A stretch of DNA of 64,000 nucleotides from CALOFP01 sp942492635. GTDB taxonomy: Bacteria > UBP6 > UBA1177 > CALOFP01. Below the pieces are notes generated by a model. The model saw nothing but the letters and a program-made list of their open reading frames with translations, searched no databases and was not told the origin of the DNA. Location: positions 620,001 to 684,000 of the forward strand of contig CALOFP010000002.1 in the NCBI GenBank assembly GCA_942492635.1. Reading direction: 5' to 3'. The position numbers and the translations under genes were made by a program. Of this stretch, positions 24,959 to 35,276 are shown in pieces (position 1 is the first letter of the stretch; every line of letters begins with the position of its first letter).

Positions 24959-26839
24959 ATGATTGAAATAGCTCTTAACGATATTTCCAAAAGTTTTGTT
25001 ACAAACATGGTTTTGAAAAGTGTTACCTTCGATGTAAAGACGGGAGAGAAGGTTGCGCTGATCGGACGAAACGGTTGCGGAAAAACAACGGTTTTTAAAA
25101 TAATTTCGGGAAAGGAAAGCTATGACGGTGGAACTTTTTCCAAAAGAAAGGATGTAAGAATTTCATTTCTTGATCAGATCCCGGATTTTGAAAAGGATTT
25201 TTCCGTTGATGATGTCCTGAAGACAGCCTTTTCCGGTCTTCTTGAGAAAAAAAGCCGTATCGAGGAGCTTGAGAGAAATCTGGAATCCCTCTCGGAAAGA
25301 GATCTCGAAACCTACGGTTCCCTGCAGCAACAGTTTGAAGACGGTGGAGGATATCTGATGGATCACTCGATAGAGATGATCTGCGAGGGACTTAAGATCT
25401 CCGATAAGATGCGTTCAACCGACTTCAATACCATCAGTGGAGGTGAAAAGACCACTGTGATGCTCGCCAAGATGCTGCTTGAGAAACCTGATCTTCTGCT
25501 CCTTGATGAGCCCACAAACCATCTTGACGTAGCCTCTGTGGAGTGGCTTGAAAAATATCTTAAAAATTACAGCGGTGCCGTACTTCTCATCTCCCACGAT
25601 CGCTTTTTTCTCGATCGCGTTGCGGAGAGGATTGTAGAGATAGAGTTCGGTTCGACTTCATCCTACAAGGGAAACTACTCTTACTATAAGGAGGAGAAGG
25701 AGCGCCGCTATCTTGAGGAGTTCAAGCACTATCAGGATCAGCAGAAAAAGATCAAGGCGATGAAAGCCGCAATTCAAAAATATAAGGACTGGTCGATCGG
25801 CGGAGATCTCGATCATTTTGTGAGAAAGGCGAAGAGTCTCCAGAATCTCCTGGATCGGATTGAAGTTCTCGATAAGCCGGATACGGATCGAAAAAGCATT
25901 TCAGTTGCCTTCGACGACTCAAAAAGATCAGGAAAAGATGTTCTGAGAGTCGACGGACTTTCAAAAAGTTTCGGAGACAGAAATCTATTCAGTGATCTTG
26001 ATCTTTTTATCACCTATCGGGAAAGAATCGCACTCGTAGGAAGAAACGGTACGGGAAAATCGACTCTCATCAAGATCATAATGAATGAAATCGATCCGGA
26101 TAGGGGAACTGTTAAACTTGGCTCAAACGTAAAGATCGCCTACCTTCCGCAGGATATTGAATTTGAAAATGAACAGCTTTCCATACTCGATACCTTTCTT
26201 GAAATTTATCCCATGGACAACATAGATGCGAGAAACAGACTCGCCCGTTTTCTCTTTTCCGGAGATACGGTTTTCCGTGAGGTCAAAAAGCTTTCTGGAG
26301 GCGAGAAAGTAAGGCTGAAGCTTGCTTTGCTGGCGGAAGAGCAGATCAACTTGCTTATTCTCGATGAGCCCACAAACCATCTCGATATAGATTCCCGTGA
26401 AGTTCTCGAGGAACTTTTTACCGAATTCGGTGGAACAATTCTATTTATCAGCCACGACCGTTACTTTCTTAACCGAATTGCGACCAGGGTTGTGGAGATT
26501 GAGGATAGAAAACTGAAAAGCTACGGAGGAAACTACGATTACTATCTCGAAATGAAATCGAGAGAAGTTGTTGAGGAGTCTTCAGGCCGGCCTGAAGAGA
26601 AGGTTTCAGCTCAGGAGCTCGATCATCTTCGCATGAAAGAGAAGCGAAGAAGAAAGGCGAGAATAAAGAAACTGGAGGAAGAAATCGAGCGTATCCAGAA
26701 TCAAATTTCCGAAAAGGAGCAAGAACTTCTCAACATCGGATCAGACTTTGAGAAGGCAGAAGCGGTTATCGGCACAAAAACCGCACTTGAAAACGAAATG
26801 GAGACCCTTTTTGAGGAACTTCTGCTGATTTCCGAGTAG
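24959..26839 (+). CDS. ABC-F family ATPase
   Basis: A 626-residue soluble protein with two nucleotide-binding domains and no membrane helices: an ABC-F protein (Uup/YheS/EttA group) acting on ribosomes. NBD1 has GRNGCGKTT, ISGGEKTTVMLAK and LLLLDEPTNHLD. NBD2 has GRNGTGKST, LSGGEKVRLKLALL and LLILDEPTNHLD. A charged linker lies between them (about 240-310), and a C-terminal coiled coil (about 545-626) follows. ATG 24959 with GGAG is preferred over the TTG at 24947. It may be a translation factor or, as in some ABC-F proteins, give resistance to ribosome-targeting antibiotics; nothing here decides. Confidence 0.92.
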   Translation: MIEIALNDISKSFVTNMVLKSVTFDVKTGEKVALIGRNGCGKTTVFKIISGKESYDGGTFSKRKDVRISFLDQIPDFEKDFSVDDVLKTAFSGLLEKKSRIEELERNLESLSERDLETYGSLQQQFEDGGGYLMDHSIEMICEGLKISDKMRSTDFNTISGGEKTTVMLAKMLLEKPDLLLLDEPTNHLDVASVEWLEKYLKNYSGAVLLISHDRFFLDRVAERIVEIEFGSTSSYKGNYSYYKEEKERRYLEEFKHYQDQQKKIKAMKAAIQKYKDWSIGGDLDHFVRKAKSLQNLLDRIEVLDKPDTDRKSISVAFDDSKRSGKDVLRVDGLSKSFGDRNLFSDLDLFITYRERIALVGRNGTGKSTLIKIIMNEIDPDRGTVKLGSNVKIAYLPQDIEFENEQLSILDTFLEIYPMDNIDARNRLARFLFSGDTVFREVKKLSGGEKVRLKLALLAEEQINLLILDEPTNHLDIDSREVLEELFTEFGGTILFISHDRYFLNRIATRVVEIEDRKLKSYGGNYDYYLEMKSREVVEESSGRPEEKVSAQELDHLRMKEKRRRKARIKKLEEEIERIQNQISEKEQELLNIGSDFEKAEAVIGTKTALENEMETLFEELLLISE

Positions 26840-26904
26840 TGATTGGCTAATCTGATGCGGGATAAGGTTTTTTCGTTGAAATTATATAAGAAAAGGAGAA
26901 TGCC

Positions 26905-27360
26905 ATGAGGATATTTGTGGATGGTGACGCCTGTCCTAATGCAATAAAGGAGATACTTTACAGGGCCGCCTTCAAGCGGGTAATCGAGCTTTATGTTGTT
27001 GCAAATACCTATCAGACTGTTCCGAAAGGTGAAATTTTCAGGATGATTGTCGTATCCGAGGGCCCGGATATGGCGGACGACAAGATTGTGGAAATGGTGG
27101 AGCCGGACGATCTCGTTGTAACCGCGGATATTCCTCTTGCAGACAGAGTCGTTACAAAAGGAGCTTTCGCAATTAATCCCAGAGGCGATTTTTATACCGA
27201 AGAGAATATAAAACAGCGACTCTCCATGCGCAATTTCATGGATGAACTCCGAAGTTCCGGAATTGAAACCGGCGGACCATCCTCCTTCAATGCCAAAGAT
27301 AAACAGGCTTTCGCCAACAGCCTCGACAGATTTATATCCAAACAAACTACAAACAAATAG
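26905..27360 (+). CDS. YaiI/YqxD family protein (DUF188)
   Basis: A 151-residue member of the UPF0178 (YaiI/YqxD, DUF188) family. The full pattern is present: MRIFVDGDACPNAIKEILYR, the central PDMADDKIVEMVEPDDLVVT, then DIPLADRVVTKGAFAINPRG and MRNFMDELR. The fold is PIN-like with conserved Asp residues, so nuclease activity has been suggested for the family. AAGGAG lies 7 nt before the ATG. Single gene. Confidence 0.93.
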   Translation: MRIFVDGDACPNAIKEILYRAAFKRVIELYVVANTYQTVPKGEIFRMIVVSEGPDMADDKIVEMVEPDDLVVTADIPLADRVVTKGAFAINPRGDFYTEENIKQRLSMRNFMDELRSSGIETGGPSSFNAKDKQAFANSLDRFISKQTTNK

Positions 27361-27696
27361 AAGTATCAGCGTTTTATGCGAATTTCGCTGTTTGTTTTCT
27401 TCCCTGAAATGTAATAATGATGGTGAATTTCTCCAAATTCATAAAAAACAAAGCAAATACCGTTCAAATAGTATCAAAAGCAACATTGCTGCCTTGATTT
27501 TATTTATTGTGTTTCAATCAATTGGAAAATTTTAACGATTAAAAATACTGAAGTTATTGTTGTTGTCCAACATTTTTAAATATTTATGATGTCAATTATA
27601 TAATCCATGTTTAATTGAAGAACTTGATGGTTTTCTTGCTCTATTTGTTTATATTAATTAGAATTCATTTAAAAAATCAGAAACGAGGTTTGCAAA
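27361..27696. other. AT-rich gap
   Basis: 336 bp without a plausible gene, RNA or strong promoter. A GAGG ribosome-binding site for the next gene lies at 27684-27687. Confidence 0.5.
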
Positions 27697-29601
27697 ATGG
27701 CTCTAATCGGCAAGAAACGAAGTGTAATCGAATTTTTAAGGAAGGTCGACGAACAGACTGTCAAGAACCGGGACCAGCTTTTCAAACAGGCTGAGGAGTT
27801 GGTTGTTCTTTTCAACAAGGTGCTCAAGGGGTACAAACTCTATCCGGTCAACAATCCGATTTTCAAGCAGTTTGCCGACGATTTTCATAACAAGTTGCAG
27901 CTAGTACACTCGGAGATTCCCGTTATCCCTTTCCGCATGGATCGGAACAACTTTATTTTTATGAAACAACCGATCGAATGCGAAGAATCGGTAGAGGTCG
28001 CTTACCTTCTCTTTAACGACGGAATCCGTGAGCTCTTTTTCGAGAAGGGAATTTCAAGGGATGAAATTCTGGACCTGTTTAAAATTCTCGCCAAGGTAAC
28101 GGTTTATGCCAGTGAAGATTACGATATAGCTACCCTGATCTGGAATGAAAACTTCAGCCATATCGGATATGTAACAGAGGAGGAGCTGATTCCGTCGGAG
28201 CCTTTCGAGGATGATGATTTCGACCAGGTTTTCGATCTTGATGCAATAAAAACAGCTATTGCCATGAAACCGGAGGAGGTTAAGGCTGAGAGTGAAATAG
28301 AGTTTCCGGAAAAACAGGATTTCCGGCTTTCCCGTAAGTATCGAGATTCCTTTCTTCAGCGTGTCGGCATCTACAACGAAGAAAAGATTGTTCGTCATTT
28401 TCTTATGGAACTTGCCCAGAAACTTTTTAGTACGGCAGATTATGAGGTTAAGAGGGATCTCTTCAACACAGCTTCCGTTCTCTGGGAAAAACTTGTTCTC
28501 TTCGGAGCGGTAAAGGAGGGTGTTTACTTTTTAAAGGCCCTTGTAAAGATCGCCGATCGAATGGAGAAGCTGAAGGATCCGTTCCTTCCGATTGTGAAAA
28601 ACGGGTTGGCCCGTCTCGACAACATTGAATTCCTTTCGGATGTGTTCAGGGGAGCTGACGAGATGGACCCAGAAAATATACCCCATTTCGGTGAACTGCT
28701 GGCGATGTTCAATCAAAACCTTCTTGAGGAGACGGTTTTACGAATTACCGATCTGTCTAACAGGGATGTTCGTATAAAATCGCTGGAAAAAATCGCACTT
28801 TCTCTTAACTCATTGGAACCTGTTAAAATTCTTGTTAAGAATCCCAACTGGATGATTGTTCGTAACGGGTTGACGATACTTAAAAAGAGCAGTGATCCAG
28901 CAAGAATTGCCATTATCAGATCCGTAATCAACAGCGAATTCAAACAGATAAGAGAAGAGGCTCTTTCTATTTTCTTTGATGTGGCCACCGAGGAGGCGCT
29001 TCCGGTTCTTGAAAAATCGGTTTTCAGTCCCGAGGAAGGCATTCGTGTCATGTCTGTTAAAAAATTGATAGAGTCGGATAATGCGAAGGTTAAAAATATT
29101 TTAAACCGTGTCTTCCATGAACGTCATCTTTCCTCTCTTACAGCTGAAGAGATTGCCCACTATTTCGATCTCGTTATCGATAAAAAAAGGCGGAATCTCT
29201 ACGACCTTATTGCAGTTCTGATGAATGTCAAAAATCCGACCATTGCCCAACTCGCCCGGAAAAAGCTATCGAAAATCGCTGATTTCAGTGAAATCTCCCG
29301 TCAGATTGCCAGAGTGATCGATTCTCCCGCTTTCTTGACTATGGATAAAAGGGCACGCGGTAGCTTCTTAACAATGGTCACTCCTGTCACATATGAAGAT
29401 ACTTTGCCTGCTCTCGAACGTGTTTTTTCACTTAAGGGAACACTTTTCGCTCGTGACACCTACCGGGAATTGAAGGAATCGGTCATATCCCATGTTTCAG
29501 CCAACCGTACAATGCGGCCCGTAAAGCAGTGGCTTCAGAAGGGCTTGAATTCCGGCAACAAGGAAACCGTAAAAATAATTAAAGAAAACGGAGGAATATA
29601 G
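27697..29601 (+). CDS. helical (HEAT-like) repeat protein
   Basis: A 634-residue cytosolic-looking protein without signal or membrane helix. Residues 1-165 form a conserved N-terminal region with the phrase KGYKLYPVNNPIFKQF and TLIWNENFSHIGYVTEE, which I recall from deltaproteobacterial proteins. An acidic linker follows, then alpha-helical repeats from about 220 to 600 with HEAT-like spacing (for example DVRIKSLEKIALSLNSLEPV, EGIRVMSVKKLIESDNAKVK). It lies 1 bp before the HD-GYP-like gene, and the two genes probably encode partners. A scaffold or sensor role is inferred. Confidence 0.7.
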   Translation: MALIGKKRSVIEFLRKVDEQTVKNRDQLFKQAEELVVLFNKVLKGYKLYPVNNPIFKQFADDFHNKLQLVHSEIPVIPFRMDRNNFIFMKQPIECEESVEVAYLLFNDGIRELFFEKGISRDEILDLFKILAKVTVYASEDYDIATLIWNENFSHIGYVTEEELIPSEPFEDDDFDQVFDLDAIKTAIAMKPEEVKAESEIEFPEKQDFRLSRKYRDSFLQRVGIYNEEKIVRHFLMELAQKLFSTADYEVKRDLFNTASVLWEKLVLFGAVKEGVYFLKALVKIADRMEKLKDPFLPIVKNGLARLDNIEFLSDVFRGADEMDPENIPHFGELLAMFNQNLLEETVLRITDLSNRDVRIKSLEKIALSLNSLEPVKILVKNPNWMIVRNGLTILKKSSDPARIAIIRSVINSEFKQIREEALSIFFDVATEEALPVLEKSVFSPEEGIRVMSVKKLIESDNAKVKNILNRVFHERHLSSLTAEEIAHYFDLVIDKKRRNLYDLIAVLMNVKNPTIAQLARKKLSKIADFSEISRQIARVIDSPAFLTMDKRARGSFLTMVTPVTYEDTLPALERVFSLKGTLFARDTYRELKESVISHVSANRTMRPVKQWLQKGLNSGNKETVKIIKENGGI

Positions 29602-29602
29602 T

Positions 29603-31060
29603 ATGTCGAACAATCGTGTAAAACGTGATTCCGCCCGTTCATTTGTGGAAAATCTTGATGAAACAACCCTGGAGTATGGATATGCTTTTGCAGCGGCCTT
29701 TTTTGCACTGTGGAAATCCTTGAAAATGCATGGCGAAAAGAATGAAAGTGTACAGACGAACTTGGATGCCATGTTTGATGTAATGAAAAAGTTTTTTTCC
29801 ACATTTCCCGCTATCTCCTTCGGATTCAACGGCATCGACATTGTTATCAACGAACAGCGTCTTAAGAGCAAGCGATCGGGTGAAAACTATCTTGATCTGC
29901 TAAGACAGCTTTTCATGGCGGTTCACATTGGTGAAATTGTAATTCCTTCAGATATAAATCGTTCAGATCTTGTTTTATTCTGCAACATTACAAGACAGGT
30001 TACCCTTGGCGCCATGGGTGATGAAAATACATTCAAACGTATTAACGATGAGCTGCAGAGGCACGGATCAAAGATCTCAGCGTCTATCTACACTCCAATT
30101 GAGGACGAAATGCCTCCAGTGATAGATCCACCACAGATGGCTCGTCAGGTCTACAGGAATTTGATAAATGAATTTATGGACTTTCAAAACAAAGCTGATA
30201 ACGGACAGCCTCTTCCCGTGAAAAAGGGTATCAGAATTATTCAGAATCTGATAGATCTTCTTGATGACATTACCGAGACAAGCCAGTGGAATCATCTTCT
30301 TACGCTTGCTTCGCTCAACAGCTACCGGGGCAACTACATCCCAACACACGCGGCGAATGTCACGGTTCTCACCCTTGCCGTGGCAACGACAATGAAAGTC
30401 CCCAGACAACAGCTTCTTACCATGGGGCTGGCCGCATATCTACATGATATTGCTCTTGACGATTTCCGTCTCAAAGATCATGAAGATAAACATTGCGTTC
30501 AGGGCTTTTCATGTCTCAGCCGTTTGAATTCGTTGAATTATTCAATGATGGAGGCTGCGGTAACAGCAGGGGCCCATCACAGGAAATATGATTTTGTCGG
30601 CACACCCGTTCTTTCTGATGAGCGACATATTCCCACACCATATTCTGAAATTGTAAATGTCTGTGACTATTACGATATCGTCACAAGATGGTGGCCGGGT
30701 AGAGCCGGAAAGCCCATGTCCCGCCCCGCAGCGTTAGAGAAAATTCTTTCCGCATCCCAGCAGAAGGATTTCTCATTTGCGGCGGCAAACGCATTGATTT
30801 CGACTCTTGGAATGTATCCCCACGGAACGGTCTGTAAAGTTTTGAAACAGCCGTATTATGCTTGTGTTGTCGGAGGATTCCGGTCGAACTACGAGCCGGC
30901 CCGCGTTGTCCTTCTCAATGATTCTTTAGAATTCGCGGGCACACAAGATCTCTATCCGGCACAGCTCAAACCGCTTCCGATGGAGCAGCATTTCCGGTTG
31001 CCCCCCTCGACATTGAATGCGGTCTTCAGAGATTTTCAGATTAACAGCTCTCCGGATTAA
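29603..31060 (+). CDS. degenerate HD-GYP domain protein
   Basis: A 485-residue protein whose residues ~240-400 follow the HD-GYP layout. H in YIPTHAANV is followed by LHDIAL (His281-Asp282), HEDKHCVQG, AGAHHRKYDFVGTP and EIVNVCDYYDIVT. The classical HHE...GYP signature is changed to HHR...GTP and the lysine after HD is lost, so cyclic-di-GMP phosphodiesterase activity is doubtful, though the metal ligands partly remain. The N-terminal 230 residues resemble those of its upstream partner in hydrophobic pattern. GGAGGA lies just before the ATG. Signal sensing together with the helical-repeat protein is inferred. Confidence 0.75.
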   Translation: MSNNRVKRDSARSFVENLDETTLEYGYAFAAAFFALWKSLKMHGEKNESVQTNLDAMFDVMKKFFSTFPAISFGFNGIDIVINEQRLKSKRSGENYLDLLRQLFMAVHIGEIVIPSDINRSDLVLFCNITRQVTLGAMGDENTFKRINDELQRHGSKISASIYTPIEDEMPPVIDPPQMARQVYRNLINEFMDFQNKADNGQPLPVKKGIRIIQNLIDLLDDITETSQWNHLLTLASLNSYRGNYIPTHAANVTVLTLAVATTMKVPRQQLLTMGLAAYLHDIALDDFRLKDHEDKHCVQGFSCLSRLNSLNYSMMEAAVTAGAHHRKYDFVGTPVLSDERHIPTPYSEIVNVCDYYDIVTRWWPGRAGKPMSRPAALEKILSASQQKDFSFAAANALISTLGMYPHGTVCKVLKQPYYACVVGGFRSNYEPARVVLLNDSLEFAGTQDLYPAQLKPLPMEQHFRLPPSTLNAVFRDFQINSSPD

Positions 31061-31247
31061 ACTTCGCCTTTCAGCCCCTGATCATCTGGTGGTTTGAAGG
31101 ATTTCTCAACATATGTTTTAAATGCAGGCGACACGTAGCAATTTTAGGAATTGTTGATTGATTTTGAATTGATTGATAAAACAATGGGATGTGAAAAACG
31201 ATACATAATGAGTGGCATGGCAGCAGTTTATAAAAAGGGAGAAACGA

Positions 31248-32429
31248 ATGAACAGAGCGGTGAAAAGAATTTTTATCAGTGACATCCATATGGGTGATCA
31301 GAGAAGTGTAAATCCCGGTGGTGGGTTGTACCCATATTGCTGGCTTCAGCAGGAACACGCTCGGAAGTTAGCCGGATTTCTGAATGATGTGGCCCTCGGG
31401 AAGGGGGATTTCGAGGGAGTGAGTGAGCTTGTGATTCTCGGGGATCTTTTTGACGATTGGGTTTGTCCCGCCCAGCTGGATCCCGTTCCTTCCGTGAAGA
31501 ATCCGTCGGAGCAGTTTTTCAAGATAGCCGATGCTGACCAGAATAAGGAAATTATCCAAAATCTAAGAAAAATTGCGTCAAAAGAGGGAATGAAACTCAC
31601 CTATGTTCCCGGAAATCACGATATGTTGATAACCGACGGGGTGTTGGAGCAGATTGTTCCCGGTATTCAATTCATGGGTGTGTCACCAGGTGAAGGTGTC
31701 TATCTGAGTGGAGACGGAATAGCTGCCGAACACGGTAGTAACTACTGCCTTTTTAATGCTCCCGATCCCCACAGCAATCCAGATCACACCCTTCCTCTCG
31801 GCTTTTTCATAACAAGGGTAGTTGCCTATCACAGTTCGGTAACAGGTAAAGATAGTTACAATTCCTTGAAGATAGTCGAGGATGCAATACGGAATCTTCT
31901 GCACCAAGACGATTTTGCAAAAGCCGTGTTCAATGCAATCGTAAAAGAGTGCGGGCTCGAAGCGAGATCACTGATAAAAATGAACGGAATCGACAGTTAT
32001 ATCAACTCTGTTACGGTTTCCGATGTTGATAGATGGTTCGGCAATATATACGACGAATGGAACAAAAGGAAGGGAAATGTTCCTAAAGAGGAGGCTGTGG
32101 TGGGAGATATCGACGAGCTTTATCCCGCAGCCGTTTCTCAGTATTTCATGAAAAAGCGAAAACCCGACATTGTAATATTCGGTCACACTCATCAGGCCCG
32201 AATTCACGGACTGCTTTTGGAAGATGAGCTGGAAAAGGGTATGGATAAAAATCTTGAACTGATTCCTTCGGGTCACATTTATGCCAATACCGGTACGTGG
32301 ATAGACAGTAAGATAAGTACATTTGTGGAAACGGAACTTTCGGATAACAATCGTTATCATGTCAGGCTCAAGAAGTACGGAGCGGACGGAAAAATAAGTT
32401 TGATAGGTGAACGTTTTAAGGATATGTAA
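31248..32429 (+). CDS. calcineurin-like metallophosphoesterase
   Basis: A 393-residue metallophosphoesterase with all five blocks: ISDIHMGD (Asp12, His14), LGDLFDDW, GNHDML, a histidine in the SGDGIAAEHGS region, and FGHTHQARIHG. ATG 31248 is preceded by GGGAG; 12 extra codons upstream have no site. An insert of about 100 residues between the GNHD and GHTH blocks makes it longer than a minimal phosphoesterase. Cytosolic. LpxH-like or nucleotide hydrolase activity is possible; substrate unknown. Confidence 0.87.
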   Translation: MNRAVKRIFISDIHMGDQRSVNPGGGLYPYCWLQQEHARKLAGFLNDVALGKGDFEGVSELVILGDLFDDWVCPAQLDPVPSVKNPSEQFFKIADADQNKEIIQNLRKIASKEGMKLTYVPGNHDMLITDGVLEQIVPGIQFMGVSPGEGVYLSGDGIAAEHGSNYCLFNAPDPHSNPDHTLPLGFFITRVVAYHSSVTGKDSYNSLKIVEDAIRNLLHQDDFAKAVFNAIVKECGLEARSLIKMNGIDSYINSVTVSDVDRWFGNIYDEWNKRKGNVPKEEAVVGDIDELYPAAVSQYFMKKRKPDIVIFGHTHQARIHGLLLEDELEKGMDKNLELIPSGHIYANTGTWIDSKISTFVETELSDNNRYHVRLKKYGADGKISLIGERFKDM

Positions 32430-32507
32430 TCCCATTTGCTGAAATTTTTTATAATCTTTTCTTTATCAATTAACTGAAATAATTAAAAAAATAGGTCGAG
32501 TGAAAGA

Positions 32508-35276
32508 TCAATAACCGCATCTGGAATCGTATTCACATTTTATGCTGCCGGTGTTGCAGCGGTAAAAAATTCCGCAGCTTTTGATTCTTGTCAGTTCGCT
32601 TTCGGAGGTGGCTCCATCACATGTGGCGGAAGCTCCGCTGCAGTACCTTTTTCGACAGTTTGCGCCGATGTATCCGTTGCAGTAGTTTCCTGCATAGTAG
32701 TCTGATTTGTAGCACCTTTCTGTTCCGCAGCTGACCTGTTTGTCGCAGACTGTTGTTTCGGGCTTGAAATGGCACCCGTCGCAGCATGGACCGGTTGTAC
32801 ATTCACAGATTTCGTTGCAGTTTCCGCTTTCATCCTTTTCGTATCCTTCGTCGCACTCCGTGCAATCCGATCCTGTATATCCTTCTTCGCAGATGCAGAC
32901 AGCCCGATTTTCCTGAAGTTGACAGCTGCTGTGGTCTGGGCATGTTCGATCTTCACACCTTACCGGAACACACTCTCCGTTTTCGCACAACCTGCTCAGG
33001 CAATCCCTCTCATCCGTACAATTTTTCAACGCTTCACACCTTTTGCATGGGCCCCCGCAGTCAATATCCGTTTCATTTCCGTCCAAAACGTTGTTTGAGC
33101 AGTGTTCCGGAAATATCTCAGGGAAAACTTTCATCACAAAAGCATCTTTGTCTCCGGAACTCTGGTTTTCTCCATCTCCGTCAAGATCTCCCGCAGTAAA
33201 ACCGGCGAGATAGAGAACGCCGTCTTTATCAATGGCCATCGCATTGGGCACATCGTCCTGGGATGTTCCGAAAAGTTTTTCATTGCCGACTTCGCCTGTC
33301 GAACTATCCACTTCGGCGAGAAAGATGTCTTTTCCTCCGTAATTGAGAATGCCTCCGAAGTTGTCTGTGGTGTAACCGGTGATAAATATTTTTCCAGACT
33401 CTGATATTGCAATGTCTTTAATTTTGGTATCTTTCTCATTGTTTATTATCTTTCGCCAGATCAAAGACCCCTCTGTGGAGTATTTCACCAGAAGAATGTC
33501 GTTGTTGCTTGTAAACTTTGCTTCCTGGTAACCCGCTCCGAAGATGTTTCCAGATCCGTCAAGTACGACGGCGGAAAGTGCCTCCTGAAAGTTGTGATGT
33601 ATCCAGGCATCTCTCCATCTCTCCTCCCCGGAAGAATTAAGGCTCTGGATCATGTAGCTGCTGTACCAGAAATCCCCCGGGCTGCTGTCGTGGGAGAAAA
33701 TGAATCCTCCTGAGTATAGGTTGCATTCGGCATCCGAAACGATATCGAGATTTTTATCGTTGAAGTAGTCGCCCCATTTGTCTTTCCACAGATGATTTCC
33801 TTCCGAGTCCCTTCCGTAGAGTACAACATTGGCATTCTGTATACGGTCCTGATTGACCTCGTCGTACCAGCCGTACTCTTCCCCCGCTATGTAGATGTTT
33901 CCATCGCAGCTGATCAGCGAATGAGCTTCGTCACTGTACTTTGTTCCCCAGCTCTTTTCCCACTCCTTGGAACCGTCGGAATTGAAGGATGCAAGGTAGA
34001 CATCGTAGTAGTACTGACTATTTTTTAAGGCACCGGCTGCAATAATTTTCGAATCGGAGTAAATTGAGATTGAATTGAATCGATCCTCAGAATTGTTCTC
34101 GGAAATATTTATAAAGTTAGGAGACAGATCGGGCTTGAGGGATGCGACAATGTAGTGCTGTTTTCCATCTACTCCCTGTTCCCCGATTTTTCCGGATGTT
34201 TCACCGGAGAGGAAGATTGCACCCGATTGTGAAACGGCGATGTCGGTGAATGAATCCGCTTTTGTCGATCCTATCTGGGTGATTTCGAGGGATCCTCCGC
34301 TTTTGCATGCTGATTTATCCCATCCCGAACAGTCGGGAAGACATGTTGCAACACCGTAAAGGTAGGCTTCTCCAAGGTTTGAGCATGATGTTTGAGCTCC
34401 CTTCTCACAAATTTCACTATCGTCTTCAATTCCGTTGCCACAGAGATCGCAACTATGGGTATCTTTACAAAACCCTGAGAGACAGGAGGTTTCAGCACCC
34501 CATCGAAAGCATCCATTGATATCTTTTCCGCATGTTTTAATTTTTCCCTCGAAACAACTGCTCTGATTTTCGCTGCATTCGTTGTTACATTTTCCGCAGA
34601 TTTTTTCATCCACGCAGAAACCGTCATCGCAATCGGATTCTTCTCCCCAACTGAGACATCCGTTCGGATCGGCGAGACAGGTTCTTATTTTTCCCTCACT
34701 GCAGGAAGTTTCTCCTGCAACCGGACAGCTGTTCTGGCATTCACCACAGGTTTTTTCATCTGCGCAGAATCCTTCCGTACAGTTGGAAAATTCACTCCAT
34801 GAAAGACATCCGTCGGCATCCTTTACACAGGAGCGAATTTTTCCTTCGGAGCACTCCGTTTTATCTTCAATGTCGCAGGAGTTATTACATACAAAATCCT
34901 CATCACCATCAGTATTTGAATCGACCTCTTCATTATCTGAAATAATCGAATCAACATCGGTCTCCTCATCTGTAAAAAGATCGGACTCTTCTGATTCATC
35001 ATCATTACAAATAGAATCATCCTTTTCACTGTTTTTATCTGAATTTTCATCATTTGGTAAATCACTGGATTCATCTCTTTCATCATCAGCTGTTGAATCG
35101 TCCTTCTCTTTCTTTTCCTCTTCGGATTCATGGGAACCGATATCTTCCTCAAGCTTTTCCAACATATCTGAGTCAGCCATGTTTCCTGTTTCCTCTTTTC
35201 CTGTCTTTCCTCCGTCGGAGCAGGAGAAAATGAGGAAGGAAATAAATAGAAGAATAGTCCTGAATAAGATTTTCAT
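32508..35276 (-). CDS. 922-residue acidic-stalk lipoprotein with Cys repeats, beta-propeller and EGF
   Basis: An exported surface lipoprotein. The signal ends LIFSC (lipidated Cys19). Residues ~25-130 are an Asp/Ser/Glu stalk. Three Cys-rich repeats follow (about 135-290), each with the pattern C...SEGKIRTC...D..GC..W....DC..GFC. A beta-propeller region (about 330-690) has SBBP-type blades (IAISESGKIFITGYTTDNFG, AMAIDKDGVLYLAGFTAGDL). Then come a Cys-rich module, an EGF-like CICEEGYTGSDC and another Cys cluster at the C-terminus. AGGAGG precedes the ATG. It is divergent from the S10-like cluster. Extracellular binding or adhesion is likely; no catalytic motif seen. Confidence 0.8.
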   Translation of the reverse strand: MKILFRTILLFISFLIFSCSDGGKTGKEETGNMADSDMLEKLEEDIGSHESEEEKKEKDDSTADDERDESSDLPNDENSDKNSEKDDSICNDDESEESDLFTDEETDVDSIISDNEEVDSNTDGDEDFVCNNSCDIEDKTECSEGKIRSCVKDADGCLSWSEFSNCTEGFCADEKTCGECQNSCPVAGETSCSEGKIRTCLADPNGCLSWGEESDCDDGFCVDEKICGKCNNECSENQSSCFEGKIKTCGKDINGCFRWGAETSCLSGFCKDTHSCDLCGNGIEDDSEICEKGAQTSCSNLGEAYLYGVATCLPDCSGWDKSACKSGGSLEITQIGSTKADSFTDIAVSQSGAIFLSGETSGKIGEQGVDGKQHYIVASLKPDLSPNFINISENNSEDRFNSISIYSDSKIIAAGALKNSQYYYDVYLASFNSDGSKEWEKSWGTKYSDEAHSLISCDGNIYIAGEEYGWYDEVNQDRIQNANVVLYGRDSEGNHLWKDKWGDYFNDKNLDIVSDAECNLYSGGFIFSHDSSPGDFWYSSYMIQSLNSSGEERWRDAWIHHNFQEALSAVVLDGSGNIFGAGYQEAKFTSNNDILLVKYSTEGSLIWRKIINNEKDTKIKDIAISESGKIFITGYTTDNFGGILNYGGKDIFLAEVDSSTGEVGNEKLFGTSQDDVPNAMAIDKDGVLYLAGFTAGDLDGDGENQSSGDKDAFVMKVFPEIFPEHCSNNVLDGNETDIDCGGPCKRCEALKNCTDERDCLSRLCENGECVPVRCEDRTCPDHSSCQLQENRAVCICEEGYTGSDCTECDEGYEKDESGNCNEICECTTGPCCDGCHFKPETTVCDKQVSCGTERCYKSDYYAGNYCNGYIGANCRKRYCSGASATCDGATSESELTRIKSCGIFYRCNTGSIKCEYDSRCGY

